Below the pieces are notes generated by a model. The model made no database searches, was not told the origin of the DNA, and was given only the letters and a program-made list of their open reading frames with translations. This document shows positions 28,376-36,978 of a stretch of 64,000 nucleotides of DNA, piece after piece. Numbering within the stretch: position 1 is the stretch's first letter; each line of letters opens with the position of its first letter. The stretch is taken from contig NZ_JAZHRU010000001.1 of assembly GCF_036924525.1 (NCBI RefSeq), forward strand, positions 4,989,001-5,053,000, written 5' to 3'. The translations under genes were made by a program, and so were the position numbers. This DNA comes from Bradyrhizobium sp. AZCC 1719. Lineage in GTDB: Bacteria > Pseudomonadota > Alphaproteobacteria > Rhizobiales > Xanthobacteraceae.

Positions 28376-29332
28376 TCAAGTGCGCGATAAGGGAAGCTTG
28401 GTTCCGGCGATTGCCCGCTCCGCTAGCACGCCGTGGCGGAACCTGAACAATTTTGCGGGGCGTCCGACGGTGTCGGCGGCGATTGCGCCAGTTTCCTCAA
28501 CGAGTTGCTGCTGCTCGATCAGGCGCCGAAAATTCTGCTTGTGCACCAGCCGGCCTGCAAGCGCCTCAACGCTGCGTTGCAATTGCAGCAGGGTGAATTC
28601 CGCCGGCATCAGCTCGAACACCACGGGACGGTATTTGATCTTGGCGCGCAGCCGCGCGATGCCGGTGGCAAGAATGCGGCGATGATCTCCGGTCATTGGT
28701 TTGCCGGGAATGACGGTCGTGGCCGGTGCCCCGTCGCGCACGGCTTCCGGTATCAGGCCGGCCTCGTAGAGCAGCTCATAGCGCTGCAGTACCAGCTCCT
28801 CGTTCCATTCGCGATCCTCGAGGCCAAACGTGATGGCGGCGCGCTGCCAGCGTTGGCGCTGCAAGCCGGTGGTCTCAGCGGATTTCGCCCACGCCCGTAG
28901 CCGTGACGTCAATATCTTCGCCAATGAAGCGGGGAGGCCGGCCCGGCGATCCTCCCATGGGAAATATTCGTACCAGCCGGACCAGTGCGCCTCAAAACCC
29001 TGGCCGACCTTGTCTTCGCGAGTCAGGCCCAGATAGCTGATCGAGATCGAATGCGGTGACTTGGCATCTCCGGCGCGCCCACGATCGGCAAATGTGTAGA
29101 GCTGCTCGACATAGCCGAGCGGATGGCCGGTCTGTGCCTCGACCCAAGCCCGCAATCCCGTCTGCAGCGAACGGTGCGCGAATTCGAATGGGCCGCTCGG
29201 CAACGCGCCGTCGTTGGCGATGGTCATGATCTTGGGTTCGCCCTCGGTGACGGCGACGAGGACGGCGACCAGATCCGCCGTAACCGCGTTGGCAGAACCT
29301 GTTGCCCTGTCTTTCTTCAATGCCCCTGCCAC
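28376..29332 (-). CDS. nrtR: NrtR, Nudix-related transcriptional repressor of NAD synthesis
   Basis: NrtR proteins join a Nudix-fold sensor domain to a C-terminal winged helix and repress NAD genes. This 318-residue protein has the Nudix-like part (ADLVAVLVAV, ALPSGPFEFAHRSL, YVEQLYTFADRGR) and the C-terminal VFELMPAEFTLLQLQ, HKQNFRRLIEQQQLVEETG, RPAKLFRFR. The Nudix box (GALPSG to AQTG) has lost the REuxEE glutamates, as expected for a regulator. GTG 29332 is my start; TTG 29320 is possible, and the frame stays open upstream to 29530. It directly precedes nadABC. Confidence 0.87.
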   Translation of the reverse strand: MAGALKKDRATGSANAVTADLVAVLVAVTEGEPKIMTIANDGALPSGPFEFAHRSLQTGLRAWVEAQTGHPLGYVEQLYTFADRGRAGDAKSPHSISISYLGLTREDKVGQGFEAHWSGWYEYFPWEDRRAGLPASLAKILTSRLRAWAKSAETTGLQRQRWQRAAITFGLEDREWNEELVLQRYELLYEAGLIPEAVRDGAPATTVIPGKPMTGDHRRILATGIARLRAKIKYRPVVFELMPAEFTLLQLQRSVEALAGRLVHKQNFRRLIEQQQLVEETGAIAADTVGRPAKLFRFRHGVLAERAIAGTKLPLSRT

Positions 29333-29363
29333 TCCGTTGTCCGTCTCCGTCGCTGATGCGCCG

Positions 29364-29792
29364 TTAGCAATATCCGTACACGCCGCAGGCATAGGGCAGG
29401 CGAGCCCAGTAGGGTGTATAGGAGCCGCCATAATAAGGGCCGTCATAGCTGTAGGAATGGCTCGTTCCGTAATAGCCGGGCAGCGTCGACGACCCCGGCA
29501 GCAATGGCGTACCCCTGACCAGCGGCACATAGGGCACCACGCCCACCGGCTTGATCAGCACTTCGGGCTCGTCTTCCGCGACGACCACCAGTTGGCGGCC
29601 GCGCCGCACGTAGAGCGGTGCGGAGCCGGGTGCAACGGTGGTTCGGTAATTATAATGGGCTCGGGGTAGGCCTGGCGGCAAATTGCTGGCGGCACGAACG
29701 GCTGCGCGCTTGGTGGCGGCGGGGCCGTCGGCGGCGACAGCGGTTCCGATCGCGAACGTCGCAATCAGCAATGACATCGTCCAGCGCAGCAT
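29364..29792 (-). CDS. secreted hypothetical protein, Tyr/Gly/Pro-rich C-terminus
   Basis: The 142-residue product has a cleavable signal peptide (MSLLIATFAIGTAVA, cut likely after AVA). Next comes a basic stretch (ATKRAAVRAAS) and a segment YVRRGRQLVVVAEDEPEVLIKPVGVVPYVPL. The C-terminal third is rich in Tyr, Gly, Ser and Pro (YYGTSHSYSYDGPYYGG) and ends YACGVYGYC. It is presumably periplasmic or outer-membrane associated. I do not recognise the family. It lies upstream of nrtR on the same strand. Confidence 0.75.
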   Translation of the reverse strand: MLRWTMSLLIATFAIGTAVAADGPAATKRAAVRAASNLPPGLPRAHYNYRTTVAPGSAPLYVRRGRQLVVVAEDEPEVLIKPVGVVPYVPLVRGTPLLPGSSTLPGYYGTSHSYSYDGPYYGGSYTPYWARLPYACGVYGYC

Positions 29793-29880
29793 GGTTGGCT
29801 CCGAATCATTCCGGGGCGGATCACCGCCACTTTATGCCGGAATGAGCGTTAACGAGAGGCTTGTGATGCTTTGATGAACG

Positions 29881-29962
29881 CGTCATTCCGGGATGGTGCG
29901 AAAGCACCAGACCCGGAATCTCGAGATTCCGGGTTCGATGCTACGCATCGCCCCGGAATGAC
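29881..29962. repeat. palindromic extragenic repeat, family E
   Basis: The element begins CGTCATTCCGGG and ends CCCCGGAATGAC. Inside, CCCGGAATCTCGAGATTCCGGG is a perfect 22-base palindrome and GGTGCGAAAGCACC a smaller hairpin. It separates the secreted-protein promoter region from the 3' end of the sulfhydrylase gene. Confidence 0.88.
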
Positions 29963-29967
29963 TGCTG

Positions 29968-31248
29968 TTACGCGCTCAGCGCCTGCTCCAGATCCGCGAT
30001 CAAATCTTCCTTGTCCTCGATGCCGATCGACAGGCGCACCACATCGGGCCCCGCGCCGCTTCTCACCTTGGCGTCGTCATCGAGCTGGCTGTGTGTGGTC
30101 GAGGCCGGGTGAATCACCAGCGAGCGGGTGTCGCCGACATTGGCCAGATGCGAGAACAGTTTCAGGTTCGACACCAGGCTGACGCCGGCGTCGTAGCCGC
30201 CCCCGAGACTGAAGGTGAATACGGCACCGGCGCCCTTCGGCGCGTATTTGCGCGCGAGCTTGTTGTACCTGTCGCTGGCGAGGCCCGCATAGTTCACCGA
30301 CGCCACCGCGGGATGGCCGGCCAGAAATTCCGCGACCGCCTTGGCATTCTCGCAATGCTTCTGCATGCGCAGCGGCAGCGTCTCGATGCCGGTCAGGATC
30401 ATGAAGGCGTTGAATGGCGACAGCGCCGGGCCGAGGTCGCGCAGACCCAGCACGCGGCAGGCGATCGCGAAGGCGAAATTGCCAAAGGTCTCCTGGATCC
30501 TGATGCCGTGATATTCCGGCCGCGGCTCGTTGAGCATTGGATATTTGTTGTCCTTCGACCAGTCGAAGGTGCCGGCATCGACGATGATGCCGCCGAGCGA
30601 ATTGCCATGGCCGCCCAAGAATTTCGTCAGCGAGTGCACAACGATGTCGGCGCCGTGATCGATCGGGCGGATCAGGTAGGGCGTCGCCAGCGTGTTGTCG
30701 ACGATCAGCGGCACGCCGGCCTTGCGGGCCACTTCCGCGATCGCCTCGATGTCGGTGATGCTGCCGGCGGGGTTGGCGATCGATTCGATGAAGATGGCCT
30801 TGGTGCGCGGCGTCACCGCGCGCTCGAAACTGCCGATATCGTCGGGGTCGGCCCACGCCACGTTCCAGCCAAAGCTCTTGAACGCATGCGTGAACTGGTT
30901 GATCGAGCCGCCGTAGAGTTTTCGCGCGGCAATGAATTCGTCGCCCGGCATCAGCAATTGCTGCAGCACGACCACCTGCGCCGCGTGTCCCGAGGCAACC
31001 GCAAGCGCTGCGGTGCCGCCTTCCAGCGCCGCAATGCGCTCTTCCAGCACAGCCGTCGTGGGATTGCCGATGCGGGTATAGATGTTACCGAACGCCTGCA
31101 GCCCGAACAGCGAAGCGGCATGGTCGGCATCATTGAATACGAAGGACGTGGTTTGATAGATCGGCGTCACCCGCGCGCCGGTGGTGGGATCGGGCTGCGC
31201 GCCGGCATGCACGGCAAGGGTCGAAAATCCCGGGAGACGGTCGGTCAT
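29968..31248 (-). CDS. metY: O-acetylhomoserine aminocarboxypropyltransferase / sulfhydrylase
   Basis: This is a PLP enzyme of the Cys/Met metabolism class that makes homocysteine (or methionine) from O-acetylhomoserine and sulfide or methanethiol. The 426-residue length fits MetY rather than the shorter MetZ/MetB. The PLP lysine is in HSLTKFLGGHGN, and YTRIGNPTTAVLEERIAALEGG and SPFNAFMILTGIETLPLRM are diagnostic. ATG 31248 follows GAAGAAGA. I looked for a SAM-II riboswitch in the 153 bases upstream and saw none. Confidence 0.92.
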   Translation of the reverse strand: MTDRLPGFSTLAVHAGAQPDPTTGARVTPIYQTTSFVFNDADHAASLFGLQAFGNIYTRIGNPTTAVLEERIAALEGGTAALAVASGHAAQVVVLQQLLMPGDEFIAARKLYGGSINQFTHAFKSFGWNVAWADPDDIGSFERAVTPRTKAIFIESIANPAGSITDIEAIAEVARKAGVPLIVDNTLATPYLIRPIDHGADIVVHSLTKFLGGHGNSLGGIIVDAGTFDWSKDNKYPMLNEPRPEYHGIRIQETFGNFAFAIACRVLGLRDLGPALSPFNAFMILTGIETLPLRMQKHCENAKAVAEFLAGHPAVASVNYAGLASDRYNKLARKYAPKGAGAVFTFSLGGGYDAGVSLVSNLKLFSHLANVGDTRSLVIHPASTTHSQLDDDAKVRSGAGPDVVRLSIGIEDKEDLIADLEQALSA

Positions 31249-31401
31249 TCTTCTTCGTCCTGTTCTCTGGCTTGCTTGAAATGCGTTGACGATGCTGATC
31301 GCAGCCGCGTCCGCCGTCAAGGCGAGGCGTTCACATGTGGTGGATTGGAAACGCGCCTGCTTCGTCAGGCCGCGTCTTCGGAATAATTGTTTCTCATTGC
31401 T

Positions 31402-31986
31402 TCACGTCGGCTCGCTTTTGTTCTTTGCGGCGCGATCCGATGCTGCCGTTGCCCCGCCGCCGACGCTCATCCGGTTCAGCGACAGCCGCATGCCCTGCGT
31501 CGGGATCGGCGCGCGCTTGGAGCTCAGCGTGCGCGAATTGACGCCCATCCATGAAATTTCCGACGACAGGCGACCATACTCGATCTTCGGGCAGCGGTTC
31601 ATCACCACCTTGATGCCGACGGCTTCTGCTTTTGCGGCAGCCGCGTCGTCGCGCGCCCCGAGCTGCATCCAGATCACTCTTGGCAACGGCGACAATGTCA
31701 GGGCCTCGTCGACGACAGGCATGATGTGGCTGGAGCTGCGAAAGACGTCGATCATGTCGACGGGACGGCCGATATCGGACAGCGAGGCGACAAAAGGCTT
31801 GCCGAGCAGGTTTTTGCCGACATGACCGGGATTGACCGGAATCATGTCATAGCCACGCTGCGCCAGATATTTGAACGCGAAGTAGCTCGGCCGCACATTG
31901 ACCGGCGAGGCGCCGACCATCGCGATCGATTTCACGGAGTTGAGGATGCCGCGGATGTAATTGTCGTCGTAATTGTCGTGGTTCAT
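31402..31986 (-). CDS. CoA-binding domain protein (YccU-type)
   Basis: The 194-residue protein has a Rossmann CoA-binding domain: SIAMVGASPVNVRPSYFAFKYL, YDMIPVNPGHVGKNLLGKPF, VDMIDVFRSSSH, VIWMQLGARDDAAAAKAEAVG and VVMNRCPKIEY. The last 45 residues are a Ser/Arg-rich tail beyond the usual family length (about 140-150). It lies upstream of metY on the same strand with a 153-base gap, so co-transcription is possible. The ligand and role are unproven. Confidence 0.88.
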   Translation of the reverse strand: MNHDNYDDNYIRGILNSVKSIAMVGASPVNVRPSYFAFKYLAQRGYDMIPVNPGHVGKNLLGKPFVASLSDIGRPVDMIDVFRSSSHIMPVVDEALTLSPLPRVIWMQLGARDDAAAAKAEAVGIKVVMNRCPKIEYGRLSSEISWMGVNSRTLSSKRAPIPTQGMRLSLNRMSVGGGATAASDRAAKNKSEPT

Positions 31987-32000
31987 TTGATTTCCTCAGA

Positions 32001-32101
32001 CCCTCATGGTGAGGAGCGCGGAACGCGCGTCTCGAACCATGAGGCCACATACGGGCCTGCATCCTTCGAGACGCCGCTTGCGCGGCTCCTCAGGATGAGG
32101 A
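32001..32101. repeat. palindromic extragenic repeat, family C
   Basis: CCCTCATGGTGAGGAGCGCG at the left pairs with CGCGGCTCCTCAGGATGAGG at the right. Inside, CGCGTCTCGAACCATGAGG and CATCCTTCGAGACGCCG form a second inverted pair. It lies between two minus-strand genes and probably folds into a long mRNA hairpin. Confidence 0.87.
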
Positions 32102-32105
32102 ACGT

Positions 32106-32930
32106 CTATTTATCCTGCCACTTCGGTTCACGCTTCTCGATGAAGGCACCGATGCCTTCCTCGGCGTCGCGCGCCATCATATTCTCGGTCATCACTTCGG
32201 CCGTGTAGCGATAGGCCTCGGCGAGGCTCATTTCGGCCTGGCGATAGAACGCCTCCTTGCCGAGCTTGACGGTATAGGCGGATTTCAGCGCGACCTTCTG
32301 CGCCAGCGCGATCGCCGCATCGCGCTCGGTGCCGGCGGCCACGACTCGGTTGATGAGGCCGATATTCTTCGCCGTCGTCGCCGAAATCGGTTCACCTGTG
32401 AGCAGCATCTCCATCGCCTGCTTGCGCGGGACGTTGCGCGACAGCGCCACCATGGGGGTCGAGCAGAACAGGCCGATATCGACGCCGGGGGTCGCGAAGC
32501 CTGCGGCCTCGGAGGCGACCGCGAGATCGCAGCTCGCTACCAATTGGCAACCGGCGGCGGTCGCTATGCCCTGTACGGCGGCGACGACGGGCTTCGGCAG
32601 GTGCACGACAGCCTGCATCATCGCGCTGCAGGCGTTCATGATCTGCCCGAAATAGGCGCGGCCGCGATCGGCATCGCTGCGGCGTGCAGTCAATTCCTTC
32701 ATGTCGTGGCCCGCGGAGAAGGCCGGGCCGTTGGCTGCGATGACGACGGCGCGGACGCTGTTGTCGTCGTGGATTTCCTTCATCGCGTCGTGCAGCTCGG
32801 CGATCAGGCCCTCCGACAGGCTGTTGCGTGCCGCCGGCCGGTTGAGCGTGAGCACCCGGATGCTGCCGACATTCTCCTGCAGCAGGATCGGAGGTTGCGG
32901 CGTGGGTGCGCGGGCGGTTTGGGCGGGCAT
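32106..32930 (-). CDS. enoyl-CoA hydratase/isomerase family protein
   Basis: The 274-residue crotonase-fold enzyme acts on acyl-CoA thioesters. The oxyanion-hole segments are ANGPAFSAGHDMKEL and CQLVASCDLAVASEAAGFATPGVDIGLF. The second catalytic Glu region of true hydratases (usually near IGLxxE) is replaced by VDIGLFCSTPMVALSR, as in the ECHDC3-like subgroup. I start it at ATG 32930. GTG 32945 would add five residues. It is divergent from a thioesterase gene. Confidence 0.88.
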   Translation of the reverse strand: MPAQTARAPTPQPPILLQENVGSIRVLTLNRPAARNSLSEGLIAELHDAMKEIHDDNSVRAVVIAANGPAFSAGHDMKELTARRSDADRGRAYFGQIMNACSAMMQAVVHLPKPVVAAVQGIATAAGCQLVASCDLAVASEAAGFATPGVDIGLFCSTPMVALSRNVPRKQAMEMLLTGEPISATTAKNIGLINRVVAAGTERDAAIALAQKVALKSAYTVKLGKEAFYRQAEMSLAEAYRYTAEVMTENMMARDAEEGIGAFIEKREPKWQDK

Positions 32931-33016
32931 CTCTGAGGTTTCCACTCCAGGATTTTCATTTTGGCTTTGCTGACAACGTAATGTAACAGGCAGTCATAAT
33001 CGAGGGGCACGGGTGG

Positions 33017-33445
33017 ATGGCGGCAGCGAAAATGAGCGTGGCTGAGCTGGAGAAGTTCCTTCGCGAGGAATTTCCGCAAGCCTTCAGCGATGGCGATATC
33101 ACTATCGAGAGCGCTGACGGCGAGACCTGCCTGCTGCGGCGGCGTTACGACGAGCGCATGCTGCGTCCAGGCGGCACCGTGTCGGGGCCGACCCTGATGG
33201 CGATGGCCGATTTCGCGATGTATGTAGTGCTGCTCTCGGCGATCGGCCCGGTGGGATTGGCGGTAACGACCAATCTCAACATTAATTTCCTGCGCAAGGG
33301 CCAGCCGGGACAGGACGTGCTGGCCGCAGCGCGCCTGCTGAAGCTCGGCAAGCGGCTGGCGGTTGGCGAGGTCAACCTGCTGTCAGGTTCATCGCCCGAT
33401 CCGATCGCCCATGTGACGGCGACCTATTCCATTCCAAACACATAG
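33017..33445 (+). CDS. PaaI-type hotdog-fold thioesterase
   Basis: The 142-residue protein has the PaaI/4HBT pattern: RPGGTVSGPTLMAMADFAMY, with the helix carrying the catalytic Asp, then LAVTTNLNINFLRKGQPG and VAEV-like AVGEVNLLSG near the end. It hydrolyses acyl-CoA thioesters of unknown chain type. It is divergent from an enoyl-CoA hydratase, a common functional pairing in acyl-CoA turnover. An internal ATG at 33032 is an alternative start. Confidence 0.87.
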   Translation: MAAAKMSVAELEKFLREEFPQAFSDGDITIESADGETCLLRRRYDERMLRPGGTVSGPTLMAMADFAMYVVLLSAIGPVGLAVTTNLNINFLRKGQPGQDVLAAARLLKLGKRLAVGEVNLLSGSSPDPIAHVTATYSIPNT

Positions 33446-33517
33446 GCTTTTGAAAGGTAATATTGCACCATATTTTTAAGTAATTGTTTTTGTTGAAGTA
33501 ATTTGCAAACATTGGCG

Positions 33518-33546
33518 TTGACTGACAGTGCGCCGTTCTCTAGAAA
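33518..33546 (+). promoter_or_regulatory. sigma-70-type promoter of rplM-rpsI
   Basis: TTGACT (33518-33523) and TAGAAA (33541-33546) are spaced by exactly 17 bases. An AT-rich upstream stretch (33452-33500) could act as an UP element. Transcription would start about 33553, leaving a leader of about 45 bases. CGCCAG (33549-33554) and CTGGCG (33565-33570) could pair as a hairpin that includes the start site. Confidence 0.65.
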
Positions 33547-33599
33547 CCCGCCAGTTCGGCGCATCTGGCGCCGATTTCCATTTTCACGGATTTCCTCAC

Positions 33600-34064
33600 A
33601 TGAAAACCTATTCGGCAAAGCCCGCCGAGGTGACGAAAAAGTGGGTCTTGATCGACGCCAAGGGTCTGGTGGTCGGTCGTCTCGCCACCCTCGTCGCCAT
33701 GCGCCTGCGCGGCAAGCATCTGCCCACCTACACCCCGCATGTCGATTGCGGCGACAACGTCATCATAATCAATGCGGCGCACGTGGTGCTAACCGGTCGC
33801 AAGCGCGACAACAAGGTCTACTACAAGCACACCGGCTTCATCGGCGGCATCAAGGAGCGCACCGCGAAGTCGATCCTCGAGGGACGCTTCCCCGAGCGCG
33901 TGGTCGAGAAGGCCATCGAGCGCATGATCCCGCGCGGTCCGCTCGGACGCGTGCAGATGGGCAATCTGCGCGTTTACCCCGGCGCCGAACATCCGCATGA
34001 AGCCCAGCAGCCCGAGAAGGTTGATATCGCTTCGATGAACCGCAAGAACATGAGGGCCGCATAA
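33600..34064 (+). CDS. rplM: 50S ribosomal protein L13
   Basis: The 154-residue ribosomal protein shows the L13 hallmarks [59 protein letters not shown] and PRGPLGR. It binds 23S rRNA early in 50S assembly. ATG 33600 is where homology begins. The frame is open upstream to 33528 without a ribosome site there. rpsI follows after one base, the standard rplM-rpsI operon. Confidence 0.98.
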   Translation: MKTYSAKPAEVTKKWVLIDAKGLVVGRLATLVAMRLRGKHLPTYTPHVDCGDNVIIINAAHVVLTGRKRDNKVYYKHTGFIGGIKERTAKSILEGRFPERVVEKAIERMIPRGPLGRVQMGNLRVYPGAEHPHEAQQPEKVDIASMNRKNMRAA

Positions 34065-34065
34065 G

Positions 34066-34542
34066 ATGTCGGATACCATGCAGTCGCTCGACCAGTTGGC
34101 GTCGTTGAAGACGGCCGCTCCGGAAGCGCCGAAATACGTCAAGAAGGTCGACAAGTACGGCCGCGCCTACGCCACCGGCAAGCGCAAGGATGCGGTCGCC
34201 CGCGTCTGGATCAAGCCGGGCGCCGGCAAGATCGTGGTCAACACCCGCGAAGTCGAGGTTTACTTCGCCCGTCCGGTGCTGCGCATGCTGATCCAGCAGC
34301 CGCTGGTCGCGGCCGCGCGTGCCGGCCAGTACGACGTCATCTGCACGGTCGCCGGCGGCGGTCTGTCGGGCCAGGCGGGTGCCGTGCGTCACGGCATCTC
34401 GAAGGCGCTGACCAACTTCGAGCCCGATCTGCGCGGCGTACTGAAGAAGGGCGGCTTCCTGACCCGCGACTCCCGCACCGTGGAGCGCAAGAAGTACGGC
34501 CGGGCAAAAGCGCGCAAGTCGTTCCAGTTCTCGAAGCGCTAA
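34066..34542 (+). CDS. rpsI: 30S ribosomal protein S9
   Basis: The 158-residue protein has the S9 core [37 protein letters not shown] and the basic tail [22 protein letters not shown], whose final Lys-Arg reaches the P-site tRNA. The N-terminal 35 residues are the alphaproteobacterial extension. It is co-transcribed with rplM one base upstream and is followed by a strong terminator. Confidence 0.98.
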   Translation: MSDTMQSLDQLASLKTAAPEAPKYVKKVDKYGRAYATGKRKDAVARVWIKPGAGKIVVNTREVEVYFARPVLRMLIQQPLVAAARAGQYDVICTVAGGGLSGQAGAVRHGISKALTNFEPDLRGVLKKGGFLTRDSRTVERKKYGRAKARKSFQFSKR

Positions 34543-34586
34543 TTGCTTTGCTAAAATTTGCAGCGGATTGCTGCATTCACCGGACG

Positions 34587-34615
34587 AAAAAAGGGCGCCG
34601 ATCGGCGCCCTTTTT
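34587..34615 (+). terminator. rho-independent terminator of rplM-rpsI
   Basis: A run of six A, then GGGCGCCGATCGGCGCCC (a perfect stem), then TTTTT. It lies 45 bases after the rpsI stop. Confidence 0.92.
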
Positions 34616-34646
34616 GCTTACTATTTAGTGATGGGTTACCACGGAT

Positions 34647-34680
34647 TTTCGTGAAAACTTGCTTACCCGCACTCACGAAA
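34647..34680 (+). promoter_or_regulatory. inverted repeat upstream of the GGDEF gene
   Basis: TTTCGTGA (34647-34654) and its complement TCACGAAA (34673-34680) are separated by 18 bases, about 100 bases before the diguanylate cyclase start. The spacing suits a dimeric regulator on one face of the helix. No known regulator is assigned. Confidence 0.4.
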
Positions 34681-34777
34681 TTGGAACACGGCCCTCCTAG
34701 TGTCCCTGATGCGATGGCGCGAAATTGCATTTCAGTGTGCGCCGAACAAGTTGCATCACACGCGTTCGGGTGAGCCC

Positions 34778-35992
34778 ATGTCGTTCGATACTTCAACGCT
34801 GTATTTATTTGCCACGATGGTCGCAGGCATGCTCGGGGCCATGCTGGTGCTGTTCGGCAGGCAGGAAAACATTCCAGCCTTGAAGTGGTGGGGGACGGCC
34901 TATCTGCTTGGCGCATCGTCGGTGGCGATCTGGACCATCGGCGGCGCCAAACTCGGCGAACCGCTGTTGCTGGCGCTGCATGCGCTTGGTTTCGTGGCCT
35001 GCGGTATGGTCTGGAACGCCGCGCGCGTATTCCACGGCCGCAAGCCCAACCTGCCGGGGCTTTTCCTCGGCGCGATCGCCTGGGTCGGCACGGTGCTGGC
35101 TTTGCCATCCTTGAATCCCGCCATGCGGCTGGTCGTCGGTGCGGCGATCGTCGCGATCTATGCGGGGCTGACGGCTTCCGAATTGTGGAGCGAGCGGCGG
35201 CGGACGATGCACAAGCGCTGGCCGACGATTGTCGTGCCCGTAATGCATGGTTGCGTGCTGGCGCTGCCGATCCTGCTCGGGAGCCTGTTGCGGCCGCATG
35301 ACGAGACGTTTGCCAGCAGCATCTGGGTGACGGCATTCTCGATCGAACTGATCTTGTATGCGATCGGCACCGTCTTCGTGATCTTCATGCTGGTGTCCGA
35401 CCGCGCCGTGACGGTGCACAAGACGGCGGCCTCGGTCGATCCCTTGAGTGGAATGCTGAACCGCCGCGGCTTTTCGGAAGCCTGCAACCGCGTGATCGAA
35501 CGCGAGGCCGCCGCGGGGCGGCCGGTGACGGTGATGATTTTCGACATCGATCATTTCAAGAGCATCAACGACCGCTTCGGCCATCCCGCGGGCGACGAGA
35601 TCCTCAAATTGTTCTCCACGGTCGTTATCAGCAATTTGCGCATCAGTGATCTGTCGGGGCGCATCGGCGGCGAGGAGTTCGCGGCGTTGTTGCCGTGCGC
35701 GCTGGAAGAGGGCGTGATCGTGGCCGAGCGCGTGCGTGAGGCGTTCGAGGCGTCCAACATCGTCTGCGAGGAGGGGCTGGTCGACACCACCGTCAGCATC
35801 GGCGTCGCCGGCGGGCCGGCGGGGACGGAGCTCGAAGTGTTGCTGGCGGCAGCAGATACCGCGCTCTATCAGGCCAAGCGCGGCGGCCGCAACCGTGTCG
35901 AGGCGGCGGAAGAGCTGCCGCTGTCGCTCGAGAAGTGGCGGCGCAAGACCGCGGGGGGCGCAGCTTCGCAACGCCAGGCCCCGGCGACCTAG
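34778..35992 (+). CDS. membrane-anchored diguanylate cyclase (GGDEF)
   Basis: The enzyme makes cyclic di-GMP from GTP. The 404-residue protein has about six N-terminal spans (residues 5-215) of a MHYT-less membrane sensor type and a C-terminal GGDEF domain (about 225-385). DHFKSINDRFGHPAGDEIL binds metal and nucleotide, and the active loop is GGEEF. RISD lies exactly five residues before GGEEF, an intact autoinhibitory I-site. ATG 34778 is preferred; the upstream frame to 34700 lacks membrane character. Confidence 0.92.
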   Translation: MSFDTSTLYLFATMVAGMLGAMLVLFGRQENIPALKWWGTAYLLGASSVAIWTIGGAKLGEPLLLALHALGFVACGMVWNAARVFHGRKPNLPGLFLGAIAWVGTVLALPSLNPAMRLVVGAAIVAIYAGLTASELWSERRRTMHKRWPTIVVPVMHGCVLALPILLGSLLRPHDETFASSIWVTAFSIELILYAIGTVFVIFMLVSDRAVTVHKTAASVDPLSGMLNRRGFSEACNRVIEREAAAGRPVTVMIFDIDHFKSINDRFGHPAGDEILKLFSTVVISNLRISDLSGRIGGEEFAALLPCALEEGVIVAERVREAFEASNIVCEEGLVDTTVSIGVAGGPAGTELEVLLAAADTALYQAKRGGRNRVEAAEELPLSLEKWRRKTAGGAASQRQAPAT

Positions 35993-36026
35993 CGAAGAGC
36001 GCGGCTGCGCAAGGCGGGCTGAAGCG

Positions 36027-36845
36027 TTAGTTCGATAGCCCGGATTTGATCGCCAGGTCCTGCACGACAGCCGCGACACGCGTCAGTTGGGGCAGGGCCT
36101 GGTCGCGGAAGGCGGCCATGTCCATGCGCGTCGCATCGACCGTGACGCTCAAACCGGCGGTCACCGAACCTTGCGCATCGAAGATCGGCGCTGCCAGCGT
36201 GCGCAGACCGTAAGCATTTTCGCCGTCGGAGATCGCGTAACCCTGCTGCCTGACCAAGTCGAGCCGATCGAGCAGGACATCGAGTTCCGTCAGCGTTCGC
36301 TCCGACAATTTGATGCGAGGCCGCGATTCCAGCCGGTGGATTTGCTCGTCCCGCGGCAGATGCGCCAGCAGGACATGGCCGAGTGCGGCGCTGTAAGCCG
36401 GAATTCGCGTGCCTGGCCGGCGGTCCATCTTGTGCCGGTCAAGGCCTGTGCCGACGCGAGCGAGATAGATCACGTCCCCACCGTCCAGCGCGCCGAGCGA
36501 CGCTGCGTCGCTCACGGAGGGCACGAGGTCGCGCAGCAAAGGCTCGGCCAGAGCGCGCAGCGTGCCCCCTGACAGCACCGTGTAGCCGAGATCGAGACAG
36601 GCGACGCCGAGCCTGAACCGACGGCTCTGCGGAACGGGATTGAGATAGCCAAGCTCAATAAGCGTCTGGATCAGACGGAATGCCGTTCCGCGATCGAGAT
36701 TGGCGCGCGCGGCGATCTCGCTCAGCGTCAGCTCGAAGGCGTCGCTGGAAAAACTCTGCAGAACGGCGAAGGCCTTACCGACGGATGCGACGTAGTTCTT
36801 TGGATTGTTCGGCGCGGTCGGTGCGCGCTTGGATGTCTTGGCCAT
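36027..36845 (-). CDS. IclR family transcriptional regulator
   Basis: The 272-residue regulator has an N-terminal winged helix (YVASVGKAFAVLQSF, LTLSEIAARANLDRGTAFRLIQTLIELGYL) and the IclR effector domain (IPAYSAALGHVLLAHLPRDE, GYAISDGENAYGLRTLAAPIFD). It is divergent from the six-gene C4-acid operon with 133 bases between, so it is the probable local regulator responding to the operon's substrate or an intermediate. ATG 36845 is preferred over TTG 36866. Confidence 0.92.
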   Translation of the reverse strand: MAKTSKRAPTAPNNPKNYVASVGKAFAVLQSFSSDAFELTLSEIAARANLDRGTAFRLIQTLIELGYLNPVPQSRRFRLGVACLDLGYTVLSGGTLRALAEPLLRDLVPSVSDAASLGALDGGDVIYLARVGTGLDRHKMDRRPGTRIPAYSAALGHVLLAHLPRDEQIHRLESRPRIKLSERTLTELDVLLDRLDLVRQQGYAISDGENAYGLRTLAAPIFDAQGSVTAGLSVTVDATRMDMAAFRDQALPQLTRVAAVVQDLAIKSGLSN

Positions 36846-36935
36846 CTCGTCAATGCCCGCTTGCAAGAACGACGGCCGGCGGGTCTTGACGGCGCCGCCG
36901 GTCCGGTTCTAGGAGAGTACAGACTATATAACAAA

Positions 36936-36952
36936 TGTTCGCATTCCGAACA
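36936..36952 (+). promoter_or_regulatory. palindromic operator between IclR gene and C4-acid operon
   Basis: TGTTCG-CATTC-CGAACA is a perfect inverted repeat (6-bp arms, 5-base centre). It lies directly downstream of TATATA (36925-36930), a possible -10 box for the operon, and 26 bases before the first start codon. A bound IclR dimer would block initiation. The assignment rests on position and symmetry only. Confidence 0.65.
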
Positions 36953-36978
36953 ACGGGATTCGGGCGATCGGAGGAAGT

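Noticed and set aside
31249..31401. SAM-II riboswitch before the sulfhydrylase gene
   Set aside because: I looked for the pseudoknot core on the minus strand and found no matching sequence.
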